DNA of 30,868 nucleotides from Baffinella frigidus. Taxonomy: Eukaryota; Cryptophyceae; Cryptomonadales; Baffinellaceae. The notes under the pieces are model-generated. The model ran no database searches and was not told the origin of the DNA. It saw only the letters and a program-made list of their open reading frames with translations. Location: assembly GCA_026770585.1 (NCBI GenBank), contig MU647196.1, positions 50,798 to 81,665 of the forward strand, written 5' to 3'. This document shows positions 10,401-18,166 of this stretch, piece after piece. Numbering within the stretch: the first letter of the stretch is position 1; every line of letters begins with the position of its first letter. Position numbers and translations under genes: made by a program.

Positions 10401-11777
10401 TCTTCAGGCATGCTGCATTCTCGTCCCTCCTGCGTTGATATCTTGGTGTGTCATGCAAGTCAGCGCGTGTTCCGTGTCTCGCTCTCTCACCCTTTCATTT
10501 TCACTCTCACTTTCACTTTCACTCCCACTCCCACTCCCACTCCCACTCTCACTCTCACTCTCTCACTCTCACACTCTCCGACTCCCACTCCCACTCCCAC
10601 TCCCACTCCCGAGCGCACTCTCACGTCGAGAGACGGTCCCTTCGGCAGATGCCGCTCTCGAAGTGAGTCACGGTTCCTTGGGCAGATTCCGAAGCCCTGG
10701 CTCTCGAACCGGGAGGCGTGCCTTGGCTTCCAGCAAGACCTTCTCAAGGATGTCGGTTTGCCCCCTGCCACGCCTTGCTCCATGCAATGCGCGGAGACGT
10801 TGCATGCTCTCGAAGCAAACAGCATTCACTCACATCCCCACCGAGGTGTGATGAAAGTCTCACCACCGATGGGTGCTGGCTGGGGCAGTCGGGAGCACAC
10901 ACGCGCATCACCACCGATGGGGGGTGGTAGTACTGGGGCACTCGGGAGGTGGTTCAGACCAGGCTTGAAGGAGCAGCATGAGATTGGTTTTGGTCGGTTG
11001 GTTGCTTGCGTGCGTGCTTGCGTGCTTGCTTGCGTGATTGATTGCTTGCTTGGTGAGTAGCGGCACTGAGTTCGGCTTTTCCCTGCCCCGCAGCCTTGTC
11101 GCTAGGCGTGAACCCCGACCGGATGACGTTCGTCGGAATGGAGGACGTGACCGAGGCTATGAAGAAGCAGCGCACGTCCTCTGTCGCTCGCTCTGGCTCA
11201 TCCATGGGCGGTGGCATGGAGGTCTGCCGCCCCCTCGCAGGGCTGACTGTCTCAGAACAGACGTGCGGGAGAGCACTGGAGGCACCTGCCAGTCGTGACC
11301 ATGTGCTCTACCCTCACGCACTCGCCGCCTCGTCGGGCGACCTGGATCATGCATTCACACGGTGGATTACGTCTTTTCAAAAACGTCAACTTGCACTGAG
11401 GCAATGAACTTGAGAGCCTTGGACTAATGAGTGGGGGCGTGACTCTGATCCGCAGAGAATGATGCTGGACGGGGACATCGTTGTGGAGTGCGATATCATG
11501 ATCCTCGGGCTCGGGAAGCAGAACACCGAGACCGTGCACGGCCGCTACTACGAGCACAGCTACGCCCAGTCCATGCCCGCGCGAGACATGGCCTACGAGA
11601 TCATCAAACAGGTGCGAGGGGGGAGATGGAGAGTGAGAGAGAGAGGAGAGAGAGAGAGAGAGGAGAGAGAGAAAGAGGAGAGAGAGAGAGAGGAGAGAGA
11701 GGAGAGAGAGAGAGCGACAGAGAGAGGAGAGAGAGACAGAGAGAGAGAGAGAGAAAGAGAGAGAGGAGAGAGAGGAA

Positions 11778-11819
<42 letters not shown>

Positions 11820-14741
11820 AGAGAGATGGGAGAGAGAGAAAGATATAATATATATAGAGAGAGAGAGTCAGAGAAGGGGGGAGGGCTACCTGCCTGTCCT
11901 TTATCTGGGCGAGGGGGGTGTGCGCCCTGCGGTGCCGGGGATGTGGTAGGTTGATGCCCCCCCCTCCAGTGCGCTTGGCACAGCGCGCCTGCGTCGCTAG
12001 ATCTCAGATGTAGGGGATGGGTTGGGGTGATGCCTCCTCGGCCGCCCGTGTCGCTAGATGTGATGCTGCACATCAGCGCCTGTGCGGAGTGTTCTGCGCT
12101 CCTCCGCAGGGCTCATGACCTTTGCCAGGAGATGCCATCGGACACGAAATGAGAGCATCGCGTGTGTGCACACTCCGGGGTAGAACTGTGAATGTCAGGG
12201 TGGCGCTGGCTTTCTTATGGTGAGACTCGTGCAGGAACCCGACCTCCAAAGCCTCGGTGGTGACCTCACTACTATCTCTGAAATCTAGCGTGTGGGGGAA
12301 TTGACCCTCTAGCGTGTGGGGGAAACGACCGCTACTATCTCTGAAATCTAGCGTGTGGGCAGGCGGACGAGGCAGGGTCGTTTTTGCACAACTGCAAACT
12401 TGGGGCGCGCGTCATGATGGCTGACTTCAAGGACCTCTTCGAGATCGTTCAGGTACATCCACTTAGGTTTCCAAAGTCGATTCACGTCATCATAATCTTG
12501 CATGTCCTCATAACCTTGCATCCTTAGAGTCCTCATAACCTCGCATCCTGGGTGCCCTTAGTGGCTAGATACCCGGTCGCCCGTCTGGTGTGGGGGCGAT
12601 AACTCGCTGAGCGGATTTGTCTCTGAAGCTATCGCCGTGTTTTGCGAGGACTGAGGCGGCGTGCCGTGCTCTCTCCCACGTCTCCTCGCGGGTGTATTCA
12701 GTACTCTGGCGCACGTCTGTGTTTCTCAAATCATGTCCCGAACAAGCACACCTGCCACGGTCCATCCTGGAGACGCTGGCACGTGCGTGCCTCTGTGCTA
12801 GGTTGCGCTGGACTCTCTAGCGTCGAGACTGTCTGTCTGTGCCAAGAGATTTTCGCGCAGGAGCTGGTCTGCCTCCTATCTCTGCATCCGGCCTCCTGTC
12901 CCTGCCTCCTGTCCCTGCATCTGGCCGCATGTCTCTGCCTCCTTTCTCTGCTTCCGACCTCCTGTCTCTGCATCCGGCCTCCTGCCGACGCCTATCGACC
13001 CAATCGCAATGACCGTTTCAGCGAGACCAACGTAGCTGACACGTGCGGTGGGTGCAGGGGTTGCAACACACGGTGCGCTACCTTCAGACGAACCGCGGCG
13101 GGGTCGTCACGGTGCGCTCCTGTCCCCCACCCCCTCTCTATTCCCCCCCCCTCTCTGTGGCCACCCCCTCTCTGTCTCCATTCCCTCTATGTCTTCACTC
13201 CCTCTCTGTCTTCCACCCCTCTCTGTTACCACCCCCTCTCTGCCTTCAGCCCCTCTCTGTCATCACCCCCTCTCTGCCTTCACCCTCTCTCTGTCTTCAC
13301 CCCCTCTCTGCCCTCCCCCCCCCTATGTCTATCTGCCCCCACGGTCTTGCGATCAAGACGGCGCGCAGCTGCTGCCCCCCACCACCCTCCCTGGCGAACG
13401 GCGTGGGATCCGGGGAGGAGCTGTGGGGGGGAAGTAGCAACGGCATCAGTTGCCGCGGTGTGGTGACGTGGCGTGGGGTGTGACTGATGGGATTCATTTG
13501 TAACTTTAGAAGTCACGAACACGGTAGGGGTCTGATGGGGGGAGATGGGAGGGGAGTGTAACTTATCTTATTTTGGCTTGGGAGGGAAAGTCACAACGAC
13601 GGTATGTGGTCTGACGGGGGGGTATGGGGGGGGGCAGGTTGCTTCGAAGGACCTCTTCAGCCAGCTTGTCCAGAACTCTCCGCTCCAAGAGGTGCTCCTT
13701 CTCGCCTCTCCTCCCCTCTTTCTGTCCAGGGCCTATTCTAATCATCGCCTCTCCCTTTTCTGCTCACGGCCTCATCTTATCATCGCCTCTCGTTTTTCTG
13801 CCCAGGGCCTCATCTCCTCATCTCCCACCCTCTTTCTGTCTACGGCCTCATCTCCCCACCTCCTTTCATTTTTCTGCCCAGGACATCATCTGATTATCTC
13901 CTCCCCTCTTTCTGCTCAGGATCTCCTCTCCTCATCTCCTCTCATTTTTCTGCCCAGGGCCGTAGACGCACACCTATGGCAAGGCAGGAGAGATGCCTGA
14001 CATCATTCGTGGCCTGCGCCTTTGTTTGAAGGGGGGGCTTTGCCTGCACCACCAACGATCATGTGTTTTCTCTCGCCTACCATCCATTTCTGGAACACAG
14101 CGGATCAACCTCAACGCGAATCTCCTCCACATCTTCACCATGCAGCGTAGATGGATTGCAACTTGAAATTCCATCATGGAACGCTGACTAGTGCCCACCC
14201 CCCCGGGACACAGTCACTGGACCATTACTCGATGGGGCAGACCAAAGCGTCTTGACAGTGCAGCGTAGACGTGATGGAACTTGAAATTCCATAATACGAG
14301 ACTGACTTTCCGCCCCCCGGGAAACAGTCGCTGGACCAGTACTCGACATCGCGAATCCCCCGATAATCAACCTCAGCGCGAATCCCCCCACATTGTGACA
14401 CTGCAGCGTAGATGGGGTTGGACGCTGACTAGTGCCCCCTCCTCCGGGAAACAGTCGCTGGATCAGTACTCGAATGGGCATACAAACGCGTCTTGACAGT
14501 GCAGCGTAGATGGGATAGAGCTTCAAATTCCACATTGGGACGCTGCATAGTTGTGCGTGTACTAAGGCTGCCCCCCCCCCCGGGAAACAGCCACTGGATC
14601 AGTACTCGAATGAGCAGACCGACACGCGCATCCTCGCGCTCGTGGTGCACCCCTCCCCTCCAGATAGTGCTTCTTCTTCGTCTTTTCTTCTTCTTCCTGT
14701 TCTTCTTGTTCTTCTTCTTCGTCTTTTCTTCTTCCTCGTCT

Positions 14742-14782
<41 letters not shown>

Positions 14783-17502
14783 TTCTTCCTCATCCTCCTC
14801 CAGAGAGTGTCTGCCCTCCAGAGAGTGACCGCCCAGAGTGCCTGTCTCCGAGATTCACAACCATTCGATCCCTCGCCCTCAAAGGAGCCTGCCCTCCAGA
14901 CAGTGCCTGCCCTCAAGAGTGCCTGCCCAGATTGGTTACCCTTGAGAGTGGGCACCATCCGAGCCGCCACCATCCAGAGTGCCTCCCCTCCCTAGTGCCG
15001 TCAACAAGTGTCAATACGTGCCTGCCCTCCAGAGTGGCTACCCCCTGCACATTTGCGGCCATGATGGTGGCGCGTGTGTGGGACCGACACGGCAACGGGT
15101 GCGGCAGTGCCGGCTCGGAGACCCTGGCGTCTACTCTCTCTTCCAGGAGCATCGTGCACACGAAATACCGTCGAGCTGCACGCTCCGTGTGTGTGAGAGC
15201 AGGGCAAAAAAACAAGGAGATGTCCACGGATGGTGCTGGCGCGTGTATGGGAGTTAGGAGGTTGGCAGTGAGTATGCGGGGAAGGGGGGGGATGCAGCCT
15301 GGTGAGGTGTGGTAGCTTGCCTGCTTCGGCACTCGTTGACGCCACGTGTAGGGGCCCCGACCCCTTGAGTTGACTTTTGAGTGTCGCTGCAGTATCCAGC
15401 GGTGGTGTGGGCAGAGCAAGAACACGGAGATGCCCGCGGAGCATTGACGGCCCGGGGACCCTGGCGTATAGCATCAAGGAATTTTCTTTCTGAATGATCC
15501 GTGGGTGCGAGAGCGCTGAACTCTCCTGCGGTGGTTGCGCGCAGAGCAAGAACAGAGAGATGTCCGCAGATCATTGACGGCCCGGAGATTCTAGCGTCTA
15601 TCATCTCAATTTTCTCACATGATATCATCTCAATTTTCTTGCAGGATGCTCCGTGGGTGCGAGAGAGCTGAATTCTCCTGCGGTGGTGTGTGCAGAGCAA
15701 GAACAAGGAGATGTCCGCAGAGCTAGCGATCGCGAAGAGCAAGGGCGAAGACCTTTCCGGCCGCTTCGATCAGGTCCTCCCTCCTTCGCCCCCTCCTCTG
15801 CCCTCCCACATGGCCTTTCTATGCCCCCTCCCCGGCCCTCCCACGTGGCCTCTCTCTGGCGGACGCCCCCCTGAGGCTCCGGCCATTGCCGGCCGCTTCG
15901 ATCAGGCCCTCCCTCCTTCAAAATGCGTTTGCTGTAGATCCGGCCTACGGAATGGCGTGTCGTTGGGCTGAGCATGTTGGTTGCATTTAAACTCCAAAAG
16001 ACCTGCAGGACTTGGCTCCCCCAATGCCCTCTCACATGGTGTCTCCCTCGCCCCCCCAGGCACTCCCACATGGACTCTCTCTGCCGGACGCGCCCCTCCC
16101 CCTCCCCCTCCCGTGAGGCTCCGGGCATTGCCAGCCGCGTGTGCTGCGTCGAATCCGCCGTTTGCATTTTTCACAGACAATGCTTGGAAAAACTGGGCGA
16201 GGAAGCGGGTAAATGCGAAACGCGGAGTTCCCCGGTGGGTGCCCGGAGAGGTAAAACCGAGTGAAGAAGCGATTGAATGTTGATCTGAATGTGACACGCT
16301 TCGTGACACGTCGGGGTGGCGCAGATGCACGGCGAGCTCAACAGGGCTCACGACCAGATCCAGCGCTTCCAGATGATGCACGATCGCCCGGGGGGAGTGC
16401 AAGCTGGCAAGCCGGGTGGGTCCAAGACGTCTGTCAAGAGCGGGGAGGTTGTCGAGCTCGAGAAGACGGTTGCCCCCCCCCCCCCCACCCCATCATAACC
16501 TGATGGTAGAGGAGCTCATAACCTGAGAGCATAGGAACATCCCGCAGAGTAACGACGTGAGGTGTGGTTGCGACTTAGGGCGTGGGTGCTGCGCGCATGC
16601 TGCATGGTGGCGTTGGGCGTGGGTGCAAATGGGATGTGTCACTTGGCCATCCCCCAGTGGCGTCCCCGGACGCGCACGGCTACATTCCGCTTTGTCACAC
16701 CCGAGATTTCGTGATGTTATGGGTATGGAATTAATGAGATGAGTTGGATCGTGCGGTCGCCCCCCCCCCCTGGCCGCCGCACCGGATATATTCTGCTCTG
16801 TAGCATCCGGAATTTCGTAATTTGATGGGCACCCAATGAATTTGACTTGGGGGATTTCGCAGATCGTGCGGCTGGAGAACAAGCTTCGCGCCACCGAGGA
16901 TCGTCTGGCGGGGGGCGATGATGTATTTGCCCTTTGTCCCTCTCCCCCGTCTTGCATTCTGATGTCGAGCCAGGTGGGAACAACGGGTGTCAGGTCAAGT
17001 TAGGGCTCTAACCTGAAAGAAATGGTCGATTTTCGACCCTGACTGTCGTTTATGTGCCGATTTCCATCGACATCGGCTCCATCGTGCATGGCATCGCGCC
17101 TAGCAGGTTGCTCGGTCGACTGTCTCATGGAGAACGATGTTGAACCTCCCGATTGCATGCTATCGCACAGTGGCGTCGTGTTGACAGGAGCGTGAGCGAT
17201 GCTGCAGCACCCCCATTCCCAACATTGCGCTATCTCAGTTACCGAGTGTCACTCTGAGAAAGGAGGCCTGGTTGGTCGGCGTGTTGACCATGAACGAAGG
17301 CGCGTTGACCATGAACGAAGGCGCGTTGACCATGAAGTTTCCTGGTGGTTGACCATGAAGTTTCCTGGTGGTTGACCATGAACGTTGATTGTGGCCGCAG
17401 CGGGATGATGAGCCAGGGAGCGAGAGGGGGAGCATGGCACCCTTGGGGGACTTCTTCGCAACCATGGTAGCTTTCGCCTCAACCCTCAACCCTGAATCTT
17501 AA
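7095..17502 (+). CDS. PDZ-domain and coiled-coil protein gene, about 20 exons
   Basis: Exons supported by frame and phase: 7095-7400 (PDZ), 7522-7605, 7686-7784, 7997-8104, 8483-8614, 9360-9406, 9874-9943, 11094-11221, 11456-11611, 12363-12452, 13058-13111, 13638-13691, 14591-14644, 15696-15773, 16325-16468, 16863-16922, 17401-17502. Nearly all begin and end in phase 0. Unresolved joins: 9943 to 11094 (a small exon is missing) and 13691 to 14591 (one exon, partly at 13966-14146). After the PDZ the product is mostly helical and charged, with coiled-coil stretches such as [20 protein letters not shown] and [23 protein letters not shown] plus coiled coil suggests a scaffold that holds a partner's C-terminus; the family is not recognised. 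Start ATG 7095 (A at -3, G at +4) is plausible but gives a PDZ lacking its first strand, so an upstream exon may exist. Confidence 0.65.
7522..7605 (+). CDS. PDZ gene, 28-codon exon
   Basis: Acceptor CCCGCTAG, donor GCCAAG|GTGCGC, phase 0 both sides. Product [20 protein letters not shown] then SSVWETAK. Confidence 0.65.
7686..7784 (+). CDS. PDZ gene, 33-codon exon
   Basis: Acceptor GGGGTAG, donor GAGCGG|GTGCCC, phase 0 both sides. Product [20 protein letters not shown] then [13 protein letters not shown], predicted helical. Confidence 0.6.
7997..8104 (+). CDS. PDZ gene, coiled-coil exon
   Basis: Acceptor GTGTGGCAG, donor CAGAAG|GTTGTC. Product [36 protein letters not shown], with hydrophobic a/d spacing. 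The frame is open further upstream (to about 7930), so the acceptor could be earlier; this one keeps phase 0 with the previous exon. Confidence 0.6.
8483..8614 (+). CDS. PDZ gene, coiled-coil exon
   Basis: Acceptor GGGGGGCAG, donor GAGCAG|GTTCGT, 44 codons, phase 0. Product [44 protein letters not shown], a strongly charged helix typical of coiled coils. Confidence 0.7.
8723..8739. repeat. 17-bp palindrome in a PDZ-gene intron
   Basis: ACCCCGGAATCCGGGGT, followed by CAACGAACCCC. The same plan (ACCCC-palindrome-GGGGT plus TTGAC or CAAC) occurs twice at 22499-22565, so it may belong to a small dispersed element. Confidence 0.5.
9080..9350 (+). repeat. tandem duplication of about 119 bp in a PDZ-gene intron
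   Basis: Two copies of a segment with CCCACCCACCAGGAG, CACTCGGGGTTAG and GGCGAGCGGCGCCTCGT; the copies start near 9081 and 9200. The second ends just before the acceptor of the exon at 9360. Confidence 0.7.
9360..9406 (+). CDS. PDZ gene, 47-base exon
   Basis: Acceptor GGTGAACAG, donor GCGAG|GTCACC. Product [15 protein letters not shown] plus two bases; joins to the next exon in phase (AG+A = Arg). Short helix. Confidence 0.6.
9407..9482 (+). repeat. telomere-like CCCTAAA tract starting at a 5' splice site
   Basis: Directly after the donor GTCACC come degenerate CCCTAAACCCTTAACCC units for about 75 bases, C-rich on the sense strand. Confidence 0.65.
9585..9873 (+). repeat. minisatellite and decoy copy of a downstream acceptor
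   Basis: CGCAGACGGTGCACCGAGAC at 9590-9609 is a diverged copy of the acceptor and first bases of the next exon (GCAGACGGTACACGGAGACG at 9870). Between them are repeats built from GGCTGGCTGCCTG and GCTGAGGC with units of about 34 bases (9715-9865). Confidence 0.65.
9874..9943 (+). CDS. PDZ gene, 70-base exon
   Basis: Acceptor GTGGAGCAG, donor TGCCGG|GTATGC. Product [23 protein letters not shown], leaving in phase 0. The next exon I can see (11094) needs phase 1, so at least one exon between is missed. A 14-base open piece at 10649-10662 with acceptor TTCGGCAG and the strong donor GTGAGT is a candidate but does not fix the phase alone. Confidence 0.65.
10488..10620 (+). repeat. CTCCCA/CTCTCA hexamer microsatellite
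   Basis: Runs of (CACTCC)n and (CACTCT)n over about 130 bases in the long intron 9944-11093. Two tandem segments of about 58 bases containing TCACCACCGATGGG follow at 10858-10945, and a (TTGC/GTGC)n tract at 10990-11055. Confidence 0.8.
11094..11221 (+). CDS. PDZ gene, 128-base exon
   Basis: Acceptor TGCCCCGCAG, donor ATGGAG|GTCTGC. Product [42 protein letters not shown]. Enters in phase 1. Confidence 0.65.
11456..11611 (+). CDS. PDZ gene, 52-codon exon
   Basis: Acceptor CTGATCCGCAG, donor AAACAG|GTGCGA. Product [52 protein letters not shown]. It follows in phase 0 and is the most globular-looking part after the PDZ. Confidence 0.7.
11632..11870 (+). repeat. (GA)n microsatellite at a 5' splice site
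   Basis: Nearly pure GAGA with scattered A or G insertions for about 235 bases, beginning about 20 bases after the donor at 11612, followed by a short AT run (ATATAATATATATAG). Open reading frames through it are artefacts of the repeat. Confidence 0.9.
12290..12362 (+). repeat. duplicated 3' end of a PDZ-gene intron
   Basis: CTAGCGTGTGGG occurs three times (near 12287, 12310 and 12349) and CTACTATCTCTGAAAT twice, directly before the acceptor GTGTGGGCAG. Confidence 0.75.
12363..12452 (+). CDS. PDZ gene, 30-codon exon
   Basis: Acceptor GTGTGGGCAG, donor GTTCAG|GTACAT. Product [30 protein letters not shown], phase 0. Using the nearer acceptor at 12376 would hit a stop. Confidence 0.65.
12478..12990 (+). 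repeat. two minisatellites in one intron
   Basis: Three to four diverged copies of a unit of about 24 bases with CCTCATAACCTTGCATCC at 12483-12555, close to the donor, and a pyrimidine-rich array with CTCCTGTCCCTGCATC(C/T)GGC of about 17-bp period at 12868-12985. Confidence 0.7.
13058..13111 (+). CDS. PDZ gene, 18-codon exon
   Basis: Acceptor GGGTGCAG, donor GTCACG|GTGCGC. Product [18 protein letters not shown], phase 0. One of three exons of exactly 54 bases in this gene. Confidence 0.65.
13125..13325 (+). repeat. pyrimidine-rich minisatellite
   Basis: About eleven copies of a 17-18 bp unit close to CACCCCCTCTCTGTCTT, starting just after the donor at 13112. Confidence 0.8.
13638..13691 (+). 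CDS. PDZ gene, 18-codon exon
   Basis: Acceptor GGGGGGCAG, donor CAAGAG|GTGCTC. Product [18 protein letters not shown], phase 0, 54 bases. The KDLF(S/E) motif echoes the exon at 12363-12452 (FKDLFEIVQ). Confidence 0.65.
13692..13958 (+). repeat. 38-bp tandem array of acceptor-like units, 7 copies
   Basis: The anchor TCTG(C/T)(C/T)(C/T)A falls at 13721, 13759, 13797, 13835, 13873, 13911 and 13949, an exact 38-base period. Each unit is a CATCTCCTC-TTTTTCTGCCCAGG-like pyrimidine tract ending in CAGG, or in its decayed forms CACGG or TACGG. Every intact unit looks like a complete 3' splice site. The array begins at the donor of the preceding exon. Confidence 0.85.
13966..14146 (+). CDS. PDZ gene, possible exon, limits unresolved
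   Basis: One frame is open from an acceptor-like GCCGTAG to 14168 and reads [20 protein letters not shown], then a His/Cys/Ser stretch and [15 protein letters not shown]. The second part (from 14101, acceptor GAACACAG) may be an exon on its own. The nearest donor, CAGC|GTAGAT, gives phase 1, which does not fit the next exon. Coding is likely; the limits are not known. Confidence 0.35.
14101..14620 (+). repeat. tandem copies of an exon-intron-exon segment of about 125 bp
   Basis: Four units with the order GCAGCGTAGATGG, ACTTGAAATTCCA, GACGCTGACTAGTGCC, a poly-C tract, GGGAAACAG and TCGCTGGA(C/T)CAGTACTCG. The first carries the apparent end of the upstream exon (ATCAACCTCAACGCGAATC, with a decayed copy at 14367-14385). 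The last carries the intact exon start of 14591-14644. So the 5' site, the intron and the 3' site were duplicated together. Confidence 0.75.
14591..14644 (+). CDS. PDZ gene, 18-codon exon
   Basis: Acceptor CCGGGAAACAG, donor CTCGTG|GTGCAC. Product [18 protein letters not shown], phase 0, 54 bases. It is the last and only intact copy of the duplicated acceptor region to its left. Confidence 0.6.
14668..15045 (+). repeat. (TTC)n microsatellite and CCAGAGAGTG repeats
   Basis: TTC/TTCC runs at 14668-14800 start just after the donor at 14645. They are followed by about ten irregular copies of CTGCCCTCCAGAGAGTG to 15040. Confidence 0.8.
15110..15720 (+). repeat. four tandem copies of a 3' splice site and exon start
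   Basis: (A/G)GCAAGAACAAGGAGATGTCC, each preceded by a GCAG acceptor, occurs near 15204, 15414, 15544 and intact at 15696. Upstream of each are the matching pieces GAC/GATTCTAGCGTCTA, CCGTGGGTGCGAGAG and CTCCTGCGGTGGT. Copies 2 and 3 lose the frame a few codons in (GCATTGACGGCCCGG, TCATTGACGGCCCGG), so only the last can serve the gene. Confidence 0.8.
15696..15773 (+). CDS. PDZ gene, 26-codon exon
   Basis: Acceptor GTGTGTGCAG, donor GATCAG|GTCCTC. Product [26 protein letters not shown], phase 0; charged helix. The intact member of a four-copy array. Its 3' end with the donor is also copied at about 15888-15920 with AGGC in place of AGGT. Confidence 0.7.
15750..16145 (+). repeat. tandem copies of an exon end plus intron start
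   Basis: Segments of about 130 bases with GGCCGCTTCGATCAGG(T/C)CCTCCCTC, CTCCCACATGG, CTCTCTCTGGCGGACGC and GAGGCTCCGGCCATTGCC are repeated two to three times. Only the first retains the GT donor. Confidence 0.7.
16325..16468 (+). CDS. PDZ gene, 48-codon exon
   Basis: Acceptor GGTGGCGCAG, donor AAGACG|GTTGCC. Product [20 protein letters not shown], then a Gly/Lys/Ser linker ([19 protein letters not shown]) and EVVELEKT. Helix, flexible linker, helix; phase 0. Confidence 0.7.
16680..16875 (+). repeat. 105-bp duplicated 3' intron end plus exon start
   Basis: ATTCCGCTTTGTCACACCCG...GGATCGTGCGGTCGCC and ATTCTGCTCTGTAGCATCCG...AGATCGTGCGGCTGG are diverged copies, 105 bases apart. The first lacks the CAG acceptor; the second is the used exon start at 16863. 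Confidence 0.75.
16863..16922 (+). CDS. PDZ gene, 20-codon exon
   Basis: Acceptor GGATTTCGCAG, donor GATGAT|GTATTT. Product [20 protein letters not shown], a coiled-coil-like helix that continues EVVELEKT of the previous exon. Phase 0. Confidence 0.7.
17275..17395 (+). repeat. 22-bp tandem repeat containing TTGACCATGAA
   Basis: Five TTGACCATGAA copies at about 22-base spacing, in two subtypes (with CGAAGGCGCG or GTTTCCTGGTGG), directly upstream of the last exon. Confidence 0.8.
17401..17502 (+). CDS. PDZ gene, last supported exon (terminal or alternatively spliced)
   Basis: Acceptor GTGGCCGCAG. Product [33 protein letters not shown], stop TAA at 17500. The last residues would be encoded by telomere-like repeat. 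Because telomere-like tracts elsewhere here start right after donors, ACCATG|GTAGCT at 17467 may be a real donor. Then a further exon could start at 17767 (acceptor GACCACAG) with PRRLDHYYSLSATLFLAPLR and run in phase to a TGA at 18042, inside a MITE. Confidence 0.5.
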   Translation, partial: RDDEPGSERGSMAPLGDFFATMVAFASTLNPES

Positions 17503-17766
17503 ATTACACCCTAAATCCTCAACCCTAAATCCTCAACCCTAAATCCTAAATCCTAAACCCTAAACCCTGAACCCTGAACCCTAAACCCTAAACGCGTCAT
17601 CTCAAATCCCAAACCACAAACCCCAACCCCTAAACCATAAACCATGAACCATAAACCATAAACCATAAACCATGAACCATGAACCCCAAACCCTTAACCC
17701 TAGATCCTAGACCCTAGACCCTAGACCCTAGACCCTAGACCCTAGACCCTAGAGCCTAGACCACAG
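17481..17766 (+). repeat. interstitial telomere-like array, CCCTAAA/CCCTAGA type
   Basis: About 285 bases of CCTCAACCCTAAAT, CCCTAAACC, AACCATAAACC and (CCCTAGA)n units, C-rich on the plus strand, flanked by the possible donor at 17467 and acceptor at 17766. Confidence 0.85.
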
Positions 17767-17974
17767 CCACGCCGGCTGGACCACTACTACAGCCTCAGCG
17801 CCACCCTCTTCCTCGCACCATTGCGTTCGCGCATATCACCGTATCCGTGCATCGTCTCACAGCAACGCGTCGCTTGCCTCCCAGCAACACCCTTTTCGCA
17901 AAACCCGGGAGATGCCGTCCATGCCCACCCCCTACGCTCGAAACTCGCTGCAAGAGCCAGTGGGAAATATCCCT

Positions 17975-18166
17975 TACAAGGGTATCTGGGCTATGAGAAC
18001 ACGGGTGCTCCGACATCGGTCGGTGTCTATTTTCTTAAATGAGTACCAGAAGGTTGACGAAACGCAAGATTTAGTCAACCCCCTGGTACTAAATTAAGAA
18101 AAGGGTGTGTCCAAATCCAGTCTGTGTTCTTAAGTTCTGGTTTCTTATAGCCCAGATACCCCTGTA
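17975..18166. mobile_element. MITE-like element with nested inverted repeats
   Basis: Outer arms TACAAGGGTATCTGGGCTAT / ATAGCCCAGATACCCCTGTA, inner arms TCTTAAATGAGTACCAG / CTGGTACTAAATTAAGA with GGTTGAC / GTCAACC at the centre. The outer TACAGGGGTA end is shared with elements at 19604-19712 and 24182-24302. The ends are TA, as expected of a TA target duplication. Confidence 0.75.

Noticed and set aside
10649-10662. 14-base micro-exon with a strong GTGAGT donor
   Set aside because: It fits the preceding exon but leaves phase 2, while the next exon needs phase 1; left as a candidate only.
11459-11848. Open frame with a long Glu/Arg-rich tail through the (GA)n tract
   Set aside because: The exon ends at the donor in 11611; the rest is a microsatellite open in several frames.
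13692-13958. CRISPR-like array (regular 38-bp period)
   Set aside because: The whole unit repeats with no unique spacers, there are no cas genes and the context is a eukaryotic intron.
17481-17766. True chromosome end
   Set aside because: The telomere-like units are degenerate, internal, and flanked by genes and MITEs on both sides.
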